From Echinostoma caproni (taxonomy: Eukaryota; Platyhelminthes; Trematoda; Plagiorchiida; Echinostomatidae): 64,000 nt of DNA. Under the pieces are notes generated by a model. The model did not search any database, was not told where the DNA came from, and worked only from the letters and a program-made list of their open reading frames with translations. Location of the stretch: the NCBI GenBank assembly GCA_900618425.1, contig UZAN01039570.1, positions 1 to 64,000 of the forward strand, read 5' to 3'. Shown here piece after piece: positions 36,488-47,824 of this stretch. Numbering within the stretch: position 1 is the first letter of the stretch; every line of letters starts with the position of its first letter. A program made the position numbers and the translations under genes.

Positions 36488-38956
36488 TTGATTATTAGCT
36501 TCAGTAGCATCCGCATCAGAAGCATTGATTTGTCCAATGAGCAGATTAATCTTAGCATCTTCAGAGACCGAAAGTTGATACAAAGAATTGGGAAATATAG
36601 GTGGACAATCATTCACATCCTTTATATATACAATCACATAACCAGTGACTTTGTGTTCCGCGGTTTCCTTTGTTTCTGATTTGCCAGTTCGCCGCAGATT
36701 CGCAATGGACTCCAGACCGTCTGCACTGCTTGATCTGGACACCTGATCACGCACAATCACTGTAAGATTGAAGTATTCTCGTTGTTCCCGATCGAACGAA
36801 CGCAAGCTGGAAATGACCCCAGTACGGGAGTCTATGGTGAAATCGTTCGAGTTCAGATCGTCTAAAGCAAACCCGAGTTGCGCATTCTCACCCACATCTG
36901 GATCATGGGCTTCCACCGTGTACACCTTTGTCCCAATCGGTTCGTTCTCCTTCAGATGTGCAATCATGGGAGTGTGTTTGAATATGGGTCCGTGGTCGTT
37001 AATATCTTCAATAATCAAATGTATTCCAAGTTGAGTAGATAACGGGGGATGTCCACGATCGAAGCACGTGAGTGTTGCAAACTGTTCCGTTTGTTGTTCC
37101 CGGTCAAATGAAGTTTGAGTGACTAATTTAAACTGATTCGTAGATCCTTCAAACAGGGGTCGTAAAGCAAGTCCAGCGTGACTTAGTTTGCAATGGGCTC
37201 CGAGGTTCATGGTGTCCGATGTACCAGCTAACCCCGGCATAAGGTAGTCTAGGTTAGATCCACCTTCACCGGAGTAACCTGGGCCTTCTTCGATTCCCGT
37301 TATATCATCCACATCTGTCACAGTAACCGTTGCAATAAATCGTCCAGGTGCGTCATGTTCTACTACATAAAGTGCTACTGATTTCGCGTGAGGAAACAGT
37401 GAACTAGTCGGATGCGATGAACTGGTGCCTAATTTTGATCCATGTTCATCTTTTGGCTGACCAACCGGTCGGATGGTGATTACTGGGGGATGATCATTCT
37501 GATTGCGGATTCTTACAAATAAGTTCAAAGAGGTCACGTGTTTTCCGTCGGATACAGTTAAGGGAACATTGTATATTCGTTGTCTTTCAAAATCTGGGGA
37601 CTGTAGAAGTACAATTTCACCGGTTTTGGCATTTACTTCAAACATTTTTTTTATTGACAAACTTGCGGATGTATCTAGTTGGTAAAGCAAATGACCATTA
37701 TCTATGTCGTCTACATCCGTTGCACGGGCCACATAAACCACTCTACCCACAGGGGTGTTTTCCTCTATCTCCATCTGTTCCTGCCTGGCTACATCCCCGA
37801 TTCCCGTTGCACCTAATTCTTTTGGAGGTTGATTTGCACTGCCCAATTGAAAAATGGGTGGATGGTCATTTATGTCGGTCACGGTAATGTTTATCATAAC
37901 ATGTCCAGTCAACGGGGTCGGTTGACCACCGTCAGCGGCAACGAGTTGTAGTCGTGCATTTCTTAAATGCAACCGATTCGTTCCAAATAAGCCGGATAGG
38001 GCTTGGTGCTGTTGTGTTTGCTGCTGCTGCTGTTGTTGTCCAACACTATTTACAGATTCCGGATTATCGTAATCCAGGTCGCGTACAACTCGAAGCCACA
38101 AACGAAACATACGTCTGCTGCAGCCACTGATGAGCCACAAGTTTGGCAAATTTCCAAGACCAACATCAACTTGATTGGGACTGGGCAAAAATTCGGTATC
38201 CAACTGAAACGCCTCATGATTAAACGGACCTAGTTGGCTGTGTTGAACTCGATCGTCTGAAGCCAGATCGCGTAGCACATAGCTCATAGTCGTATTGATT
38301 GGTCCACAGTCTGGATCGAAAGCCGCTGGCAATGGCAGCCGGGTTCCGATCGGCGAATGTTCAGGTACCGATAGGTGAATGACGCTCTCTGGCCATCCAG
38401 GCGGATTATCATTCACATCCAGAATGATCACCTTGATCAAAATAACGCGATGTGTCATTGGCTCAGTATTCGATCCCGTTTTTTGTGTAAATTGTAAGGC
38501 TTGAAGTTGAACTTTGCACACATTATCGGTGCCAGTGTTAGTTAAATCTGGGTGTGTGGGGGAACCAAAATTCAGTTTTTCCAAGTCCATCCGAACTGTA
38601 CTATCCAATGATGTGGATGTTTGCATTTGTCGAGGACAGAGCCGTTCCCGATCGATTCTGTTTCGAGTGAAAAGATCACCTGAGGTTTCGTTTAGGATGA
38701 AGTGATTGGTTTGCGTGAGCAATTGGAATGTGCTCAAAGGATAAGAGGGGACATTGACTGTGGTCAATGGAGCACCGTTTAAATTTCCTATAAATGTGTG
38801 CAACGGACATTCCTCGGTTAATGTGAATTCCAGCGTGATCTGCGCAAATACCAAATTTTGTGTTCGGATGAGGATAATGCAGGCGAGATGCAATAAATTC
38901 CAAACAACTCGCTGAAAAACGTATGAGGACCACATAGAGGTGGCTGAAACAAACAT
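36488..38956 (-). CDS. Protocadherin-like receptor, first coding exon (partial)
   Basis: Calcium-dependent cell-adhesion receptor; this exon encodes the N-terminal 823 residues. Hydrophobic residues 17-30 form a signal peptide (cleavage perhaps near 38). Cadherin repeats end at the linker motifs DVNDNPP (180-186), DINDHPP (361-367), NQNDHPP (485-491), DINDHGP (651-657) and DVNDCPP (780-786); a sixth repeat begins at 790 (YQLSVSED) and is cut by the splice site. DRE or equivalent motifs are at 102-104, 618-620 and 722-724, and calcium-site DxD-type strings at 214-216, 549-551 and 685-687. Repeats 1, 2 and 4 are 140-180 residues long instead of about 110, with inserts including a Gln tract (307-318). 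The third linker lacks the usual first Asp. The start is the first ATG after an in-frame TGA at 38990-38992, with A at -3. The exon ends exactly at CAA|GTGAGT, phase 0. The transmembrane segment and cytoplasmic tail are not in this exon. Large first exons covering many repeats are typical of protocadherins. Confidence 0.92.
38008..38041 (-). repeat. CAG/CAA repeat encoding poly-Gln
   Basis: In-frame glutamine tract (seven Gln, then TQQHQ) in an expanded loop of cadherin repeat 2. A likely length-variable site. Confidence 0.85.
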
Positions 38957-41189
38957 AGTTTTGGATGGACAAATTACGCAATAGACGTGTCACACAATCA
39001 TGTATGGTGACACCTGGGAAATGGTGCCGACGGTTAATGCAAATAGGTAAATACCATGGAAGAACATGTTTGTCTCGGGAACAATTTCCACTGTATTAAT
39101 CCCTAATCGGCATATCACAGTAATATTCGCTCCGAAAAGGAGGCCTACAAATAATGACTGCGAATATCAAGGCACCGGGATATTGGTGTGTCTTTGTTCG
39201 TGTACTGTATACAATTCTTCTGGGGCGAGCGTCCCACACACCCATGACGTATTTTCCATGCATTTCTTCACTATGACCATCTTCGGCACCACCACATTCA
39301 ACAGCACTACCATCAGCACTAACCCAACCAGGTGCAAGCGTGAATCGTTTCAGAGAGGGGTGGGCTGGGAGGAGGGGAATACGCGGTTGACTGTGGTCGG
39401 TCAACAACCAATCACTGATTCAACACTCACACCATCGGTCAGTGTGTCTGTCTATCCGTCAGTCGATCTATAGTCGAATTCTGTATAAGGTCGTTGTTGT
39501 TTGTTGTCTGTGCATTCGTACGCATGTCAGTTCATTCATGCCTGTCCCTCCAACTATATCCCATGCCACGTGTTTACCTTAGCTGTGAACCTATTAGTCT
39601 GTCTGGCTCATCAAAAGACCGTGTGTTGTGCTACGGCGAAAGAACTAAGCAATAAAGCACGAATACTGCATGTTCGTGGGTGCGAAACCCGCACTGTCGT
39701 CTGAGGATATCATTAAATTCTTCTGGGCACATTAAATGCTGCAATAGTTCAAAATGTTTGAAGCATGTCAAATTAAATTTGTCTGTCCTTTGATCAGCTG
39801 ATAAATTTGTCTATATTTGTTCACACAGTACAACGGTTGACTTAAATCAGGATGATGAATTGGTAGGACTATGATTCGACTTTGAATCAGCCATGCATCT
39901 GCCATAGACTCCTTCAGGGTTCCTTCAACAATGTGTTCACCACGGGCCTGCTCTATGTTCCGGAACTGTCTCATTCAAAACGAAGGCATTTACATGTGTT
40001 TCCCCTATCATCCTACACGTGTAACCCCATGTTTAGGTGGGTTTACTAGTTAACCACCTTTTTACCGATTAGTGTTATTTTAATTTACTCACCTGTGTTT
40101 ACTTATTTTACTTTTGTTCGCTGTCAGAACAACTTAACGTTCTTGTTTTGAAAAATGGACTGCACTTACAGATTCTTAAACACCAGAAATAAACACTGAT
40201 GAACTGCTATTACTGCGACCACTACTACTCTGGTGCCAGTACAATGATTCCAGTTGGTTATTGTCCGACTATTTTATTTTAGATACCTTTTCGCCAGTGT
40301 GATCTTGTTCATGTATTTCTGAGCTAAAACAAAACTTACATGCCACAAAATATGCGAGAAATCGGGTGCTGCATTACTGCGAATCTTCCGGATCTATCTG
40401 ATTGGATTCCTGAAGTAGGATTGATTTGGAAGGATTGAACTTTTCTCAATCAATGAACAAGAAAAAAATAAACCGCATTTCGATAGTTTTGGGATAACTG
40501 ACTATTCTAATGACGAGCACCGCATTATGGTGCCTCGCCTACTGATGAAGTGAGCTTTTTGATCGTATCAAGTCAAGTCACATATGACTAGTGTTCAGTC
40601 GAGAATTGGGGAATCGAATTTTCATATGGTCTTTCGAGACGTCACACACCACAGAAATCCCTAAACACGTTTCAAACTTATCTTATCCTTGGTGTTAAAA
40701 ATCGAAAATATACATCGTTTTATATGAATATAATGACACAGAGCTATGCTTTTCACAAGTTATTTAAGAACAGACATCGAACTATTGTGTTTTCATGCAT
40801 ACCATTATAATGCTATTTATATTTTTACGACAGTTGAGCGGACAAATACAGCGTTTCGAAACCATTCGCATATAGTTGCTTCAACTTAGTTAGTTCACAG
40901 GATACTTCAATTAATTATTCAGAAGGTGGAGAGGTAATGTGAAATGATCTATGGTGTAGCGGCTTATTCGAAAGATAATAAGTGTGAACGGTCTATAATG
41001 TAAAGCGTCACTGAAGATTTAGATATAATTTCAGCAAATCGTTTGAGTTCTAAAACCAAAAATTGGCGTCTAGGAATCTAGATGTATTATGACTTGAGGG
41101 CTTGAACGCCTACGATAAAACAAATTAAGGTCTAATTTGTGACTAAAATTTATTTTATACGTGAGTGGTGGAGGATGATTTCATTACGT
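38957..41189. other. Upstream region of the protocadherin gene
   Basis: Should hold the 5' UTR and promoter of the minus-strand gene, but I see no convincing TATA box or initiator. Overlapping plus and minus frames at 39066-39473 are mirror frames in a locally GC-richer, Ser/Thr-coding stretch and are not called as genes. Confidence 0.35.
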
Positions 41190-41290
41190 GTGTTGAATTT
41201 CTCGTGTGCATGAGGCGTGACCTAGAAATCTGGGAAGCACTGGACAACTGTTTTGACCCGGTTGAATCTTATCAGTAGTGCTATTTCACC
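41190..41290 (-). mobile_element. Hammerhead-SINE copy, core mutated
   Basis: On the minus strand: GCACTA, CTGATAA (one change from CTGATGA), stem II region GATT...GGTC, AAA in place of GAA, ACAGTTGT, C, CAGTGC. The tail gcctcatgcacacgagaaattc follows in the family order. Two core substitutions and a stem I mismatch make the ribozyme unlikely to cleave. The tRNA-like head is missing. Confidence 0.65.
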
Positions 41291-41689
41291 AGATAAGGTT
41301 TACATTTGATGATACTGATGATTTTTTTTTATCCCCCGAAGTGGATCGTTTTCGACGTTAACGATTGGCAAAATAAGGCAAATGTGAAATGAAACTCACT
41401 GTAATCGAATAATTGTTTAGGCTCAAAATTTAGTTGAAGGCTTTAATTTTTTCTCCTCCCAACAAAAAATGTGAAATCATTTCAAACAAAACAACAGAAT
41501 GGCGAACAAGCTTGCTTTCAGAGATTCATGCCACTACATGTCAAAACATACTTCTTGGGAATAAAATTGTTTTGGGAAAATCAAATGAAATCACAGATTA
41601 CTGGAAACGATTTCATTATGAGCCCGAAAATTGGTTTCACTACGATCACACATTTCACGTAAGTAACGGAGGATTTCATTCCATTTCAA

Positions 41690-41775
41690 AGGTGAATTCG
41701 TCGCGTATATAGAAAATGAAGCCTGAACTGAAACTAGGAGGCGCTGGCTAGTACTGAGATCAGCAGTGTTTGTGG
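41690..41775 (-). mobile_element. Hammerhead-SINE copy with internal deletion
   Basis: On the minus strand ACACTGCTGAT is followed directly by a shortened segment and then CCAGCGCCTCCTAG and the family tail (tcagttcaggcttcat, then tatatacgcgacgaattc). Stem II and the GAAA strand are deleted. Lies 400 bp from the copy at 41190-41290 in the same orientation. Confidence 0.55.
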
Positions 41776-44167
41776 CCCAAAACAACATCACATATTTGTT
41801 TGTCCACTCATTCGTTCATCCAGATTACTCGTGATACGGGGTGTGGGGGCCATGGTAGCTTTAGCGCTTACACGGAGGGGGCTTGTGCAGACGGATGATC
41901 ACCGCTTATGCTGTAACTGGCATCCGACAGTAAACCTGTCTCGATAATCGCCCACGAACTTCATACAGGGGGTAGATACGTCCGCAGTGTGATTTGTTTC
42001 AGCTAGGTGTGAAATTACTGCACTGGAGAGTAGCTTAATCGTTCCGGTCAGTGTTCAGCCAAGCAGGGTGGTGTTCACGAATGTGTTCGGACACTGTACG
42101 TTGTTCCACATTAATAAGTAAATGAGTATACACAAAATGAAACTGCAGAGTCTGGAACGTTGTCCTTCAGTCGCAAACACAATCGGCTTGGATGCGAACA
42201 AATTTGAATTGACTACGTCGGATAATGTTCTTTATATGATCTCAACTTATGTGTTCCCTTTGAACGGTAAAGAAATGTACACGGATTTTTTCCTAACCCC
42301 TGTATTTTTTAAAGAGTTTTATGCGCACTGATTCACTTTGTTTACTAAACGCTCCGGATGCCCGTTACGTGCAAAGATGGATTTTATAGTACGGAGCTTG
42401 TTGACTTGACAGGCTACAACGATCCACGTAGAGTGACGCGCATAAAACCGGAAGACGGTGTCTTTCAACAAATGGGTTTCTATTACAAAAGCGGTACTGA
42501 AATACAGATTACAATAGTGTAAAATATGCAAACCTCAAACTGTGGCACTAGACGGTTAACGAACACCGGAATCTGTGAAGCCAGCGATTCGACAAGCAAG
42601 AACTGCGAGCAAGCAGGCATGCAGTGCGATGACAATAGAACGAATACACCGAACGATGTCGAACAAGATCACATGAATCTGTGGTGGTCAACAGTGAGAA
42701 GCGACCTAGAGGGAACGAATCACAACACAGTGGATGTGAATGTGTCACCAGGGCCCGTCGTGACAGGACAGTGCGGTGAGTGGGTGTAGGTGTGTGCGTG
42801 CGTGTGTTTACACAAGCATCAGAGTCAGTCGATCATGGGGATGGGTCGATGGGATGGGTGAGACCGACAGAGGTCAACGTAATGGGGCAAACATACGAAT
42901 AGTGTCAGCGTATGTGTAAACGGTGTGGAGAACAGTCATAGGTACGGATCAATGAGGGGATGAAATCAACATCGCACGGTCAAAGGGAAGACAATGGACA
43001 GTAGGATAGTGGTACTGGGTGTGTGCATGTAAAGAGTGTCAATATGGGGCGGAAGTTATTCTACAGAGCTCTTCTTTTAGCTTGAATCCGATTTCCGGTC
43101 TCATGATGAAATCGTTTGTAGTATTCTGTGATTTCATTTTATTTTCCCAAGACAATTTTATTCCCAAGTAGTGAAATATATATTGACATGTATTGCCATA
43201 AATACGAATAGCTGAAAACGAGCTTCTTCTCCACTTGGTTGTTTTGTTTCGAATATGTAACCAAATGAACTTTAACTCAATTTATTGGTGTTTACACGTG
43301 AATCAATAAATGAATATAGCTACAGGCCAAAAATCAATTTTACGATTTCTCTTTTACACCAATCCGTAAAACTTAAACGCAGGAAAATAGAATAAGCTGC
43401 CTGAGGAAACACGGTTTGTATCGAATCGATCATTGTAAATAACACGTGTTGTTGGGAAAGGTTTACCGATTTGAGGGTGCTTTTTTATTTGCTAACGTGG
43501 CTTGTACAACTTCCAGGTGGTCACTGGCATATGTGGCCATCGTCATAAAAAGTTATTACATATCAATAACCCAGATTTTGTCAAGTGAAAACATCGTCGA
43601 GTGTTTTTTTATAGTGATTACCGCTCTGCAGTGTCCGCATGTAATTCATCAATCGAAGACGTAAACACTCTCTGGGGTTTCTAAACTGACCCCATGTTTA
43701 GTCGTTGATACGTGATGGAAATCCCGAATAAGTTAACAAATCACACAGCTGTTCGAAATGATTTAGAAAACATCCAGATTTTGAAACCATGCAAACATTG
43801 AAAAAAGTGCACGAAACAACGGTTGCAGAATTGTTCCACGTGAGTGGAACAGTGAATTGATACCATGTTAGATTAGCGCTGCCTGTTATGTATAAACTGC
43901 TTTGTATTCTGCTATAAGCACCAACTGAGATGCAGTTAAATGATTTCGGAATTCAATCGTATTCGCTTACAATTTTGTGTGTTTTGTTCATTATAATTCC
44001 GGTGGAATTTATTGCGTCTAAAACAAATTGCATTCAAAAATTGACTGTCTGTACAATCTTTGCAATGAACTAAATGAATTCCCGGCACCCGTTTCAATTT
44101 TTCTTCACTTGATACGTTCTATGTTGTGGGTTGATGTATGCTTTTTGTCTCAGACAGGCACAAATGT
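41776..44167. other. No gene recognised
   Basis: Contains an 87-codon plus frame at 42526-42789 (many Cys, Asn and Thr) that reads across a GTGAGT-like donor at its end. It could be an exon, but no family is recognised. A GT-rich tract follows at 42786-42810. Confidence 0.35.
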
Positions 44168-44168
44168 A

Positions 44169-44218
44169 GCAGGTGACATCAGGACACTGTGATAAATCAT
44201 GCAGCTGATGTCACTTGC
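44169..44218. repeat. 14-bp inverted repeat (hairpin)
   Basis: GCAGGTGACATCAG (44169-44182) pairs with CTGATGTCACTTGC (44205-44218) with a single G-T wobble, loop 22 nt. Function unknown. Confidence 0.6.
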
Positions 44219-45377
44219 TGGAATCTAATGAGACGACCGGTGTACCTTGGCGCTCGATTATGCGCTGTTCTCTCACGCATAACTTCATTATCCGGCACAA
44301 TTCAATTAATAAAATTTACGTAGTAGTGTGTGCCGGGGGGGGGTGAAGGAGGAGGGATAAGTAGAAACCCCGTCAGCCAGTTTGGAAAGTGTTCAGTTTC
44401 AACTATTCTGATTAAGGACTTAGAAACCAAAAGTGAAATTTTGTGCTAAGCAGGTACACCTGGTACAATTCCCTTAGCCGTTAATGATGACTTTCGGGAT
44501 TTGGGGAACTATCTGTTTTTGTTTCTCGTAAAACATAGTGAAGTATGCTAAACAAACAGTTTATTTTTCTAAACATGGACTCGCGGAACATCAGCAACGT
44601 CGTGTTATACTTGAATTTAGGCAGTTCCTGTTCAGGATCAACCAGTTTACTGGTGTAATGTGTTGTCCGTGTTGAAGAGGCTAAATTAAGTGTGTTTTAA
44701 CTGCTTACAAGAAGTCGAACGATAAGCATTGGTTGAAACTACACGTGTTATAATTTTAGAAGGCGGTGCCCGGTTGAAGAAAGTTATTTATTGCAGATTA
44801 CAGTTAATATACCAATAATTTGGCGTAAGTGTAACATGTACCACATTTGAAACGTCATCACCATTACCGGCAGCACACAGGGTAATGAATAAAGCAGTCC
44901 GTAGTTATTATTCGAGACAACAATTTGCCCTCAGCGGTCTTGTTAACTTTTGATCGTCGAAGGAAAGAACCATTATATTGCATACTACTCGCAAATGTAA
45001 GTAGTATCTCACAATACATGAACACATGCGAGTTTTGAAGCCCAAGCTTTACCGACAAAGGGCGCCTGTTCACACCAAAGCCAAAGTAGGAGCTTCAATT
45101 CCATGCATATTTGTGTGATTCAGAGCAATTTAAATAAATGGAAATATCACTCACAAACTACAAATCTGTTTTGTTCGTGCAACAATGAACTGATCATTTA
45201 TTAATGAACCAGTTTTATTTCGATTAATGAATTTGTATTGATTCGCTGTGATTATGTGGTTGTATCTGTTTTTTTCGAAAGATTACAAGGGTCAAATATC
45301 ACCGAAAACATGCACAGTGGTGTATAACACTACTGCCAGTGGAAGATGGAATAATATCATTTACTAACTGCACATTG
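44219..45377. other. No gene recognised
   Basis: AT-rich DNA with a G9 tract near 44336. No supported coding sequence. Confidence 0.4.
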
Positions 45378-45417
45378 GGGTGGAGAGAATCACCTCAAGC
45401 AGGGATTCTCTCCACCC
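45378..45417. repeat. Perfect 14-bp hairpin at the LINE 5' edge
   Basis: GGGTGGAGAGAATC (45378-45391) is the exact reverse complement of 45404-45417, loop 12 nt. The right arm belongs to the LINE frame; the left arm looks like an inverted copy of it. Confidence 0.75.
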
Positions 45418-46963
45418 TACCGCCACCGAACACACGCTTTGGGCCCACCGTGGTTGTACCGGGAGTTGCTAAAGTGCCTCCGGCAGGGAAACGAAGCTTG
45501 GTCTAGATACCGCGGAACAGGCACGGGATATGAGGAGTATCAAACCATTCGGAACCAGTGTACTGCACTGAAGAAATGCAGGAGGACCATATTTGAGGAG
45601 CGCATTGCAGCGGTTTCTGTACAGGTGCCGAAGCGGCTGTATACCCATCTCAGGCGAATAGTAGGAACTACTTCGAGCTTTCCGACTATCACAAAAGACG
45701 GGTTATTAGCTGAAAACGATGAGGGCAAAGCACCTATATTGGCATCACATTATGTTCCAGGATATTCCCAGATTTTAACACATCGCCACGTCTACCGGGC
45801 GCTGACACTGTACCAAACTGAGCTCCATTTACTATCGGAGAGATAGCCTTGAAGCCGCGTCGGCTGAAGGTTCACCAGTCACGTAGATCTGCTGGGGTGT
45901 ATCCATTTACCGCAAGGGAGATGATAGACGAACTCGCAGTGCCGTTGTGCAACCTATGCAACCGCTGCAGTGGACGGATGTTGTCACTGTGCCAATACCT
46001 AAAAGCGGAGATAAGAGTGACTCTTGAAACAACCGACCAGACAGTCTTATTAGTATTGTGGGCAAAATAATGAAACGAATGGTGGTTGCACGGCTTCGGC
46101 AGCATTTGGTGTGGCATGGTCATCTGTGCCACCAACAACGCGGTTTTAGTCCGGGTCTCTCATGCCGTTCGAACGTGCTCCTAGTCCGCGAATGCTGGAC
46201 TGAGGACAAGGCCAAAGAAAACGAAATGAACATCATCTTTGTGCATTTCAAAAAAAGCCTTCGAGAAAGTGCTATACAACCGCCTTCCGCGAAAGGTGTC
46301 CAACCTTGGCGTAGGTGTGACCATGCTGAATTGGCTGCAAGAGTTCCCTACCGACAGGAAATTCTACGTCCGTGTTGCCAGGTCGCTATCTACCTTCTAA
46401 CCCACCTCTAGTGGGGTCCCCCAAGGCTCTGTCTTTGGTTTACTCTTCTCCGTGGTTTATGTCAATGACTTGCCCAGTCAGCTGCGTAGCCCATCACTTA
46501 TGTATTTGAATGAAATCAAAATCTGGCTTACAATCGAGGGTACAGAGGATCAAAGTACTCTAAAAGATCTTAACATCCTGGTTCAGTGGGCGGATACCTG
46601 GGTACTTCCAGTCAACACCTCAAGGTGTACTTACCTGCACCTGGGGTGTGCTGAGGTGGTCTACAGCCTTCAAGGAACCAGAATACGCAGAACATCGTGC
46701 AAAAGAAGCCCCGGGAGTTATGATGACAAGATCAATGAAGACCCGAGAAAACACCGATTGGGTCTGTGCCAATGTTTGGAACATTCTGGGACCCATTTGA
46801 AGATCTTTCAGTCGGCTTACGATCAAAGCTTTTGGACTGATTTACGCTTCCCACGTTAGACCGAAATTGAGTAAGATAGCGCCTCGACAAACTCCTGCAC
46901 AAACGGTGAACTGGCTAAGTTGGAGCGTGTACAACGTGCCGCCAATAGACTCGTTGTTAGACT
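45404..46963 (+). pseudogene. CR1/Jockey-like LINE ORF2, 5'-truncated and catalytically dead
   Basis: Non-LTR retrotransposon remnant. Segments in order: pre-RT linker with PPWLYRELLKC and FEERIAAVSVQVPKRLYTHLR (45439-45846); RT start region with MIDELAVPLCNL and GKIMKRMVVARLRQHL, then QRGFSPGLSCRSN (about 45915-46165); motif A as FVHFKKS (46238-46258); a VPQGS-like motif B near 46415-46430; motif C as YLNE (46503-46514) instead of F/YADD; and the thumb string LERVQRAANRLVVRLQ (46919-46966). At least four frameshifts or stops. The motif A Asp is His, and both Asp of motif C are replaced. Upstream endonuclease is absent. The coding similarity stops abruptly where the 425-bp repeat unit begins. 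Confidence 0.75.
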
Positions 46964-47388
46964 ACAGGTATTGACCAAACTCGTGCAACATCCTGATTTT
47001 TATTACATTTGTTCCTCTCAATCCTTTATTCTTCCAGCCTCATTCACGCGTTTGAATATGATATTGCCCCACATCAGATGCAACATAGCTGATATAATAT
47101 CCACTTGTTTCACTACTTCTATTAGCCACATGCCATTAAATTGTACGATTTCGCGATTTCAACGATTTTTGCAAATGCATCAGTTGTAAGATAACAAGGT
47201 CACAGTAGAAAACCTAACTGTAATTTATTCATTAAAATGACTCATAGACTTTATACAGGTATTGCACTTTCATCTCGTCCATGTTCCATTTTCTCCTCTT
47301 CAATTTTGAGCGCTGGAGGCAGTCTCCTTAGGATGGAATCCACCAAGTTAACTGCCAAACAGAATTTTTAAGTTTCATCTAATACACC
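46964..47388 (+). repeat. 425-bp repeat unit, copy 1
   Basis: Begins acaggtattgacc and ends tctaatacacc. It contains a 71-codon frame ending RFQRFLQMHQL, which could be the last part of a LINE ORF2 (a final F/RFxxFL motif is common there) followed by a 3' UTR. Only five substitutions separate it from copy 2. Confidence 0.85.
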
Positions 47389-47389
47389 N
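47389..47389. other. Single N between repeat copies
   Basis: The n sits exactly at the end of copy 1, before a short TA run and copy 2, so it may mark a contig join. Confidence 0.9.
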
Positions 47390-47399
47390 ATATATATAT

Positions 47400-47824
47400 A
47401 CAGGTATTGACCAAACTCGTGCAACATCCTGATTTTTATTACATTTGTTCCTCTCAATGCTTTATTCTTCCAGTCTCATTCACGGGTTTGAATATGATAT
47501 TGCCCCACATCAGATGCAACATATCTGATATAATATCCACTTGTTTCACTACTTCTATTAGCCACATGCCATTAAATTGTACAATTTCGCGATTTCAACG
47601 ATTTTTGCAAATGCATCAGTTGTAAGATAACAAGGTCACAGTAGAAAACCTAACTGTAATTTATTCATTAAAATGACTCATAGACTTTATACAGGTATTG
47701 CACTTTCATCTCGTCCATGTTCCATTTTCTCCTCTTCAATTTTGAGCGCTGGAGGCAGTCTCCTTAGGATGGAATCCACCAAGTTAACTGCCAAACAGAA
47801 TTTTTAAGTTTCATCTAATACACC
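47400..47824 (+). repeat. 425-bp repeat unit, copy 2
   Basis: Same boundaries as copy 1 and five mismatches; preceded by (TA)n instead of LINE coding sequence. Either a real tandem duplication, a second insertion, or two haplotypes placed side by side. Confidence 0.85.

Noticed and set aside
36488..38705. Plus-strand frames inside the protocadherin exon
   Set aside because: Mirror frames of the long coding exon.
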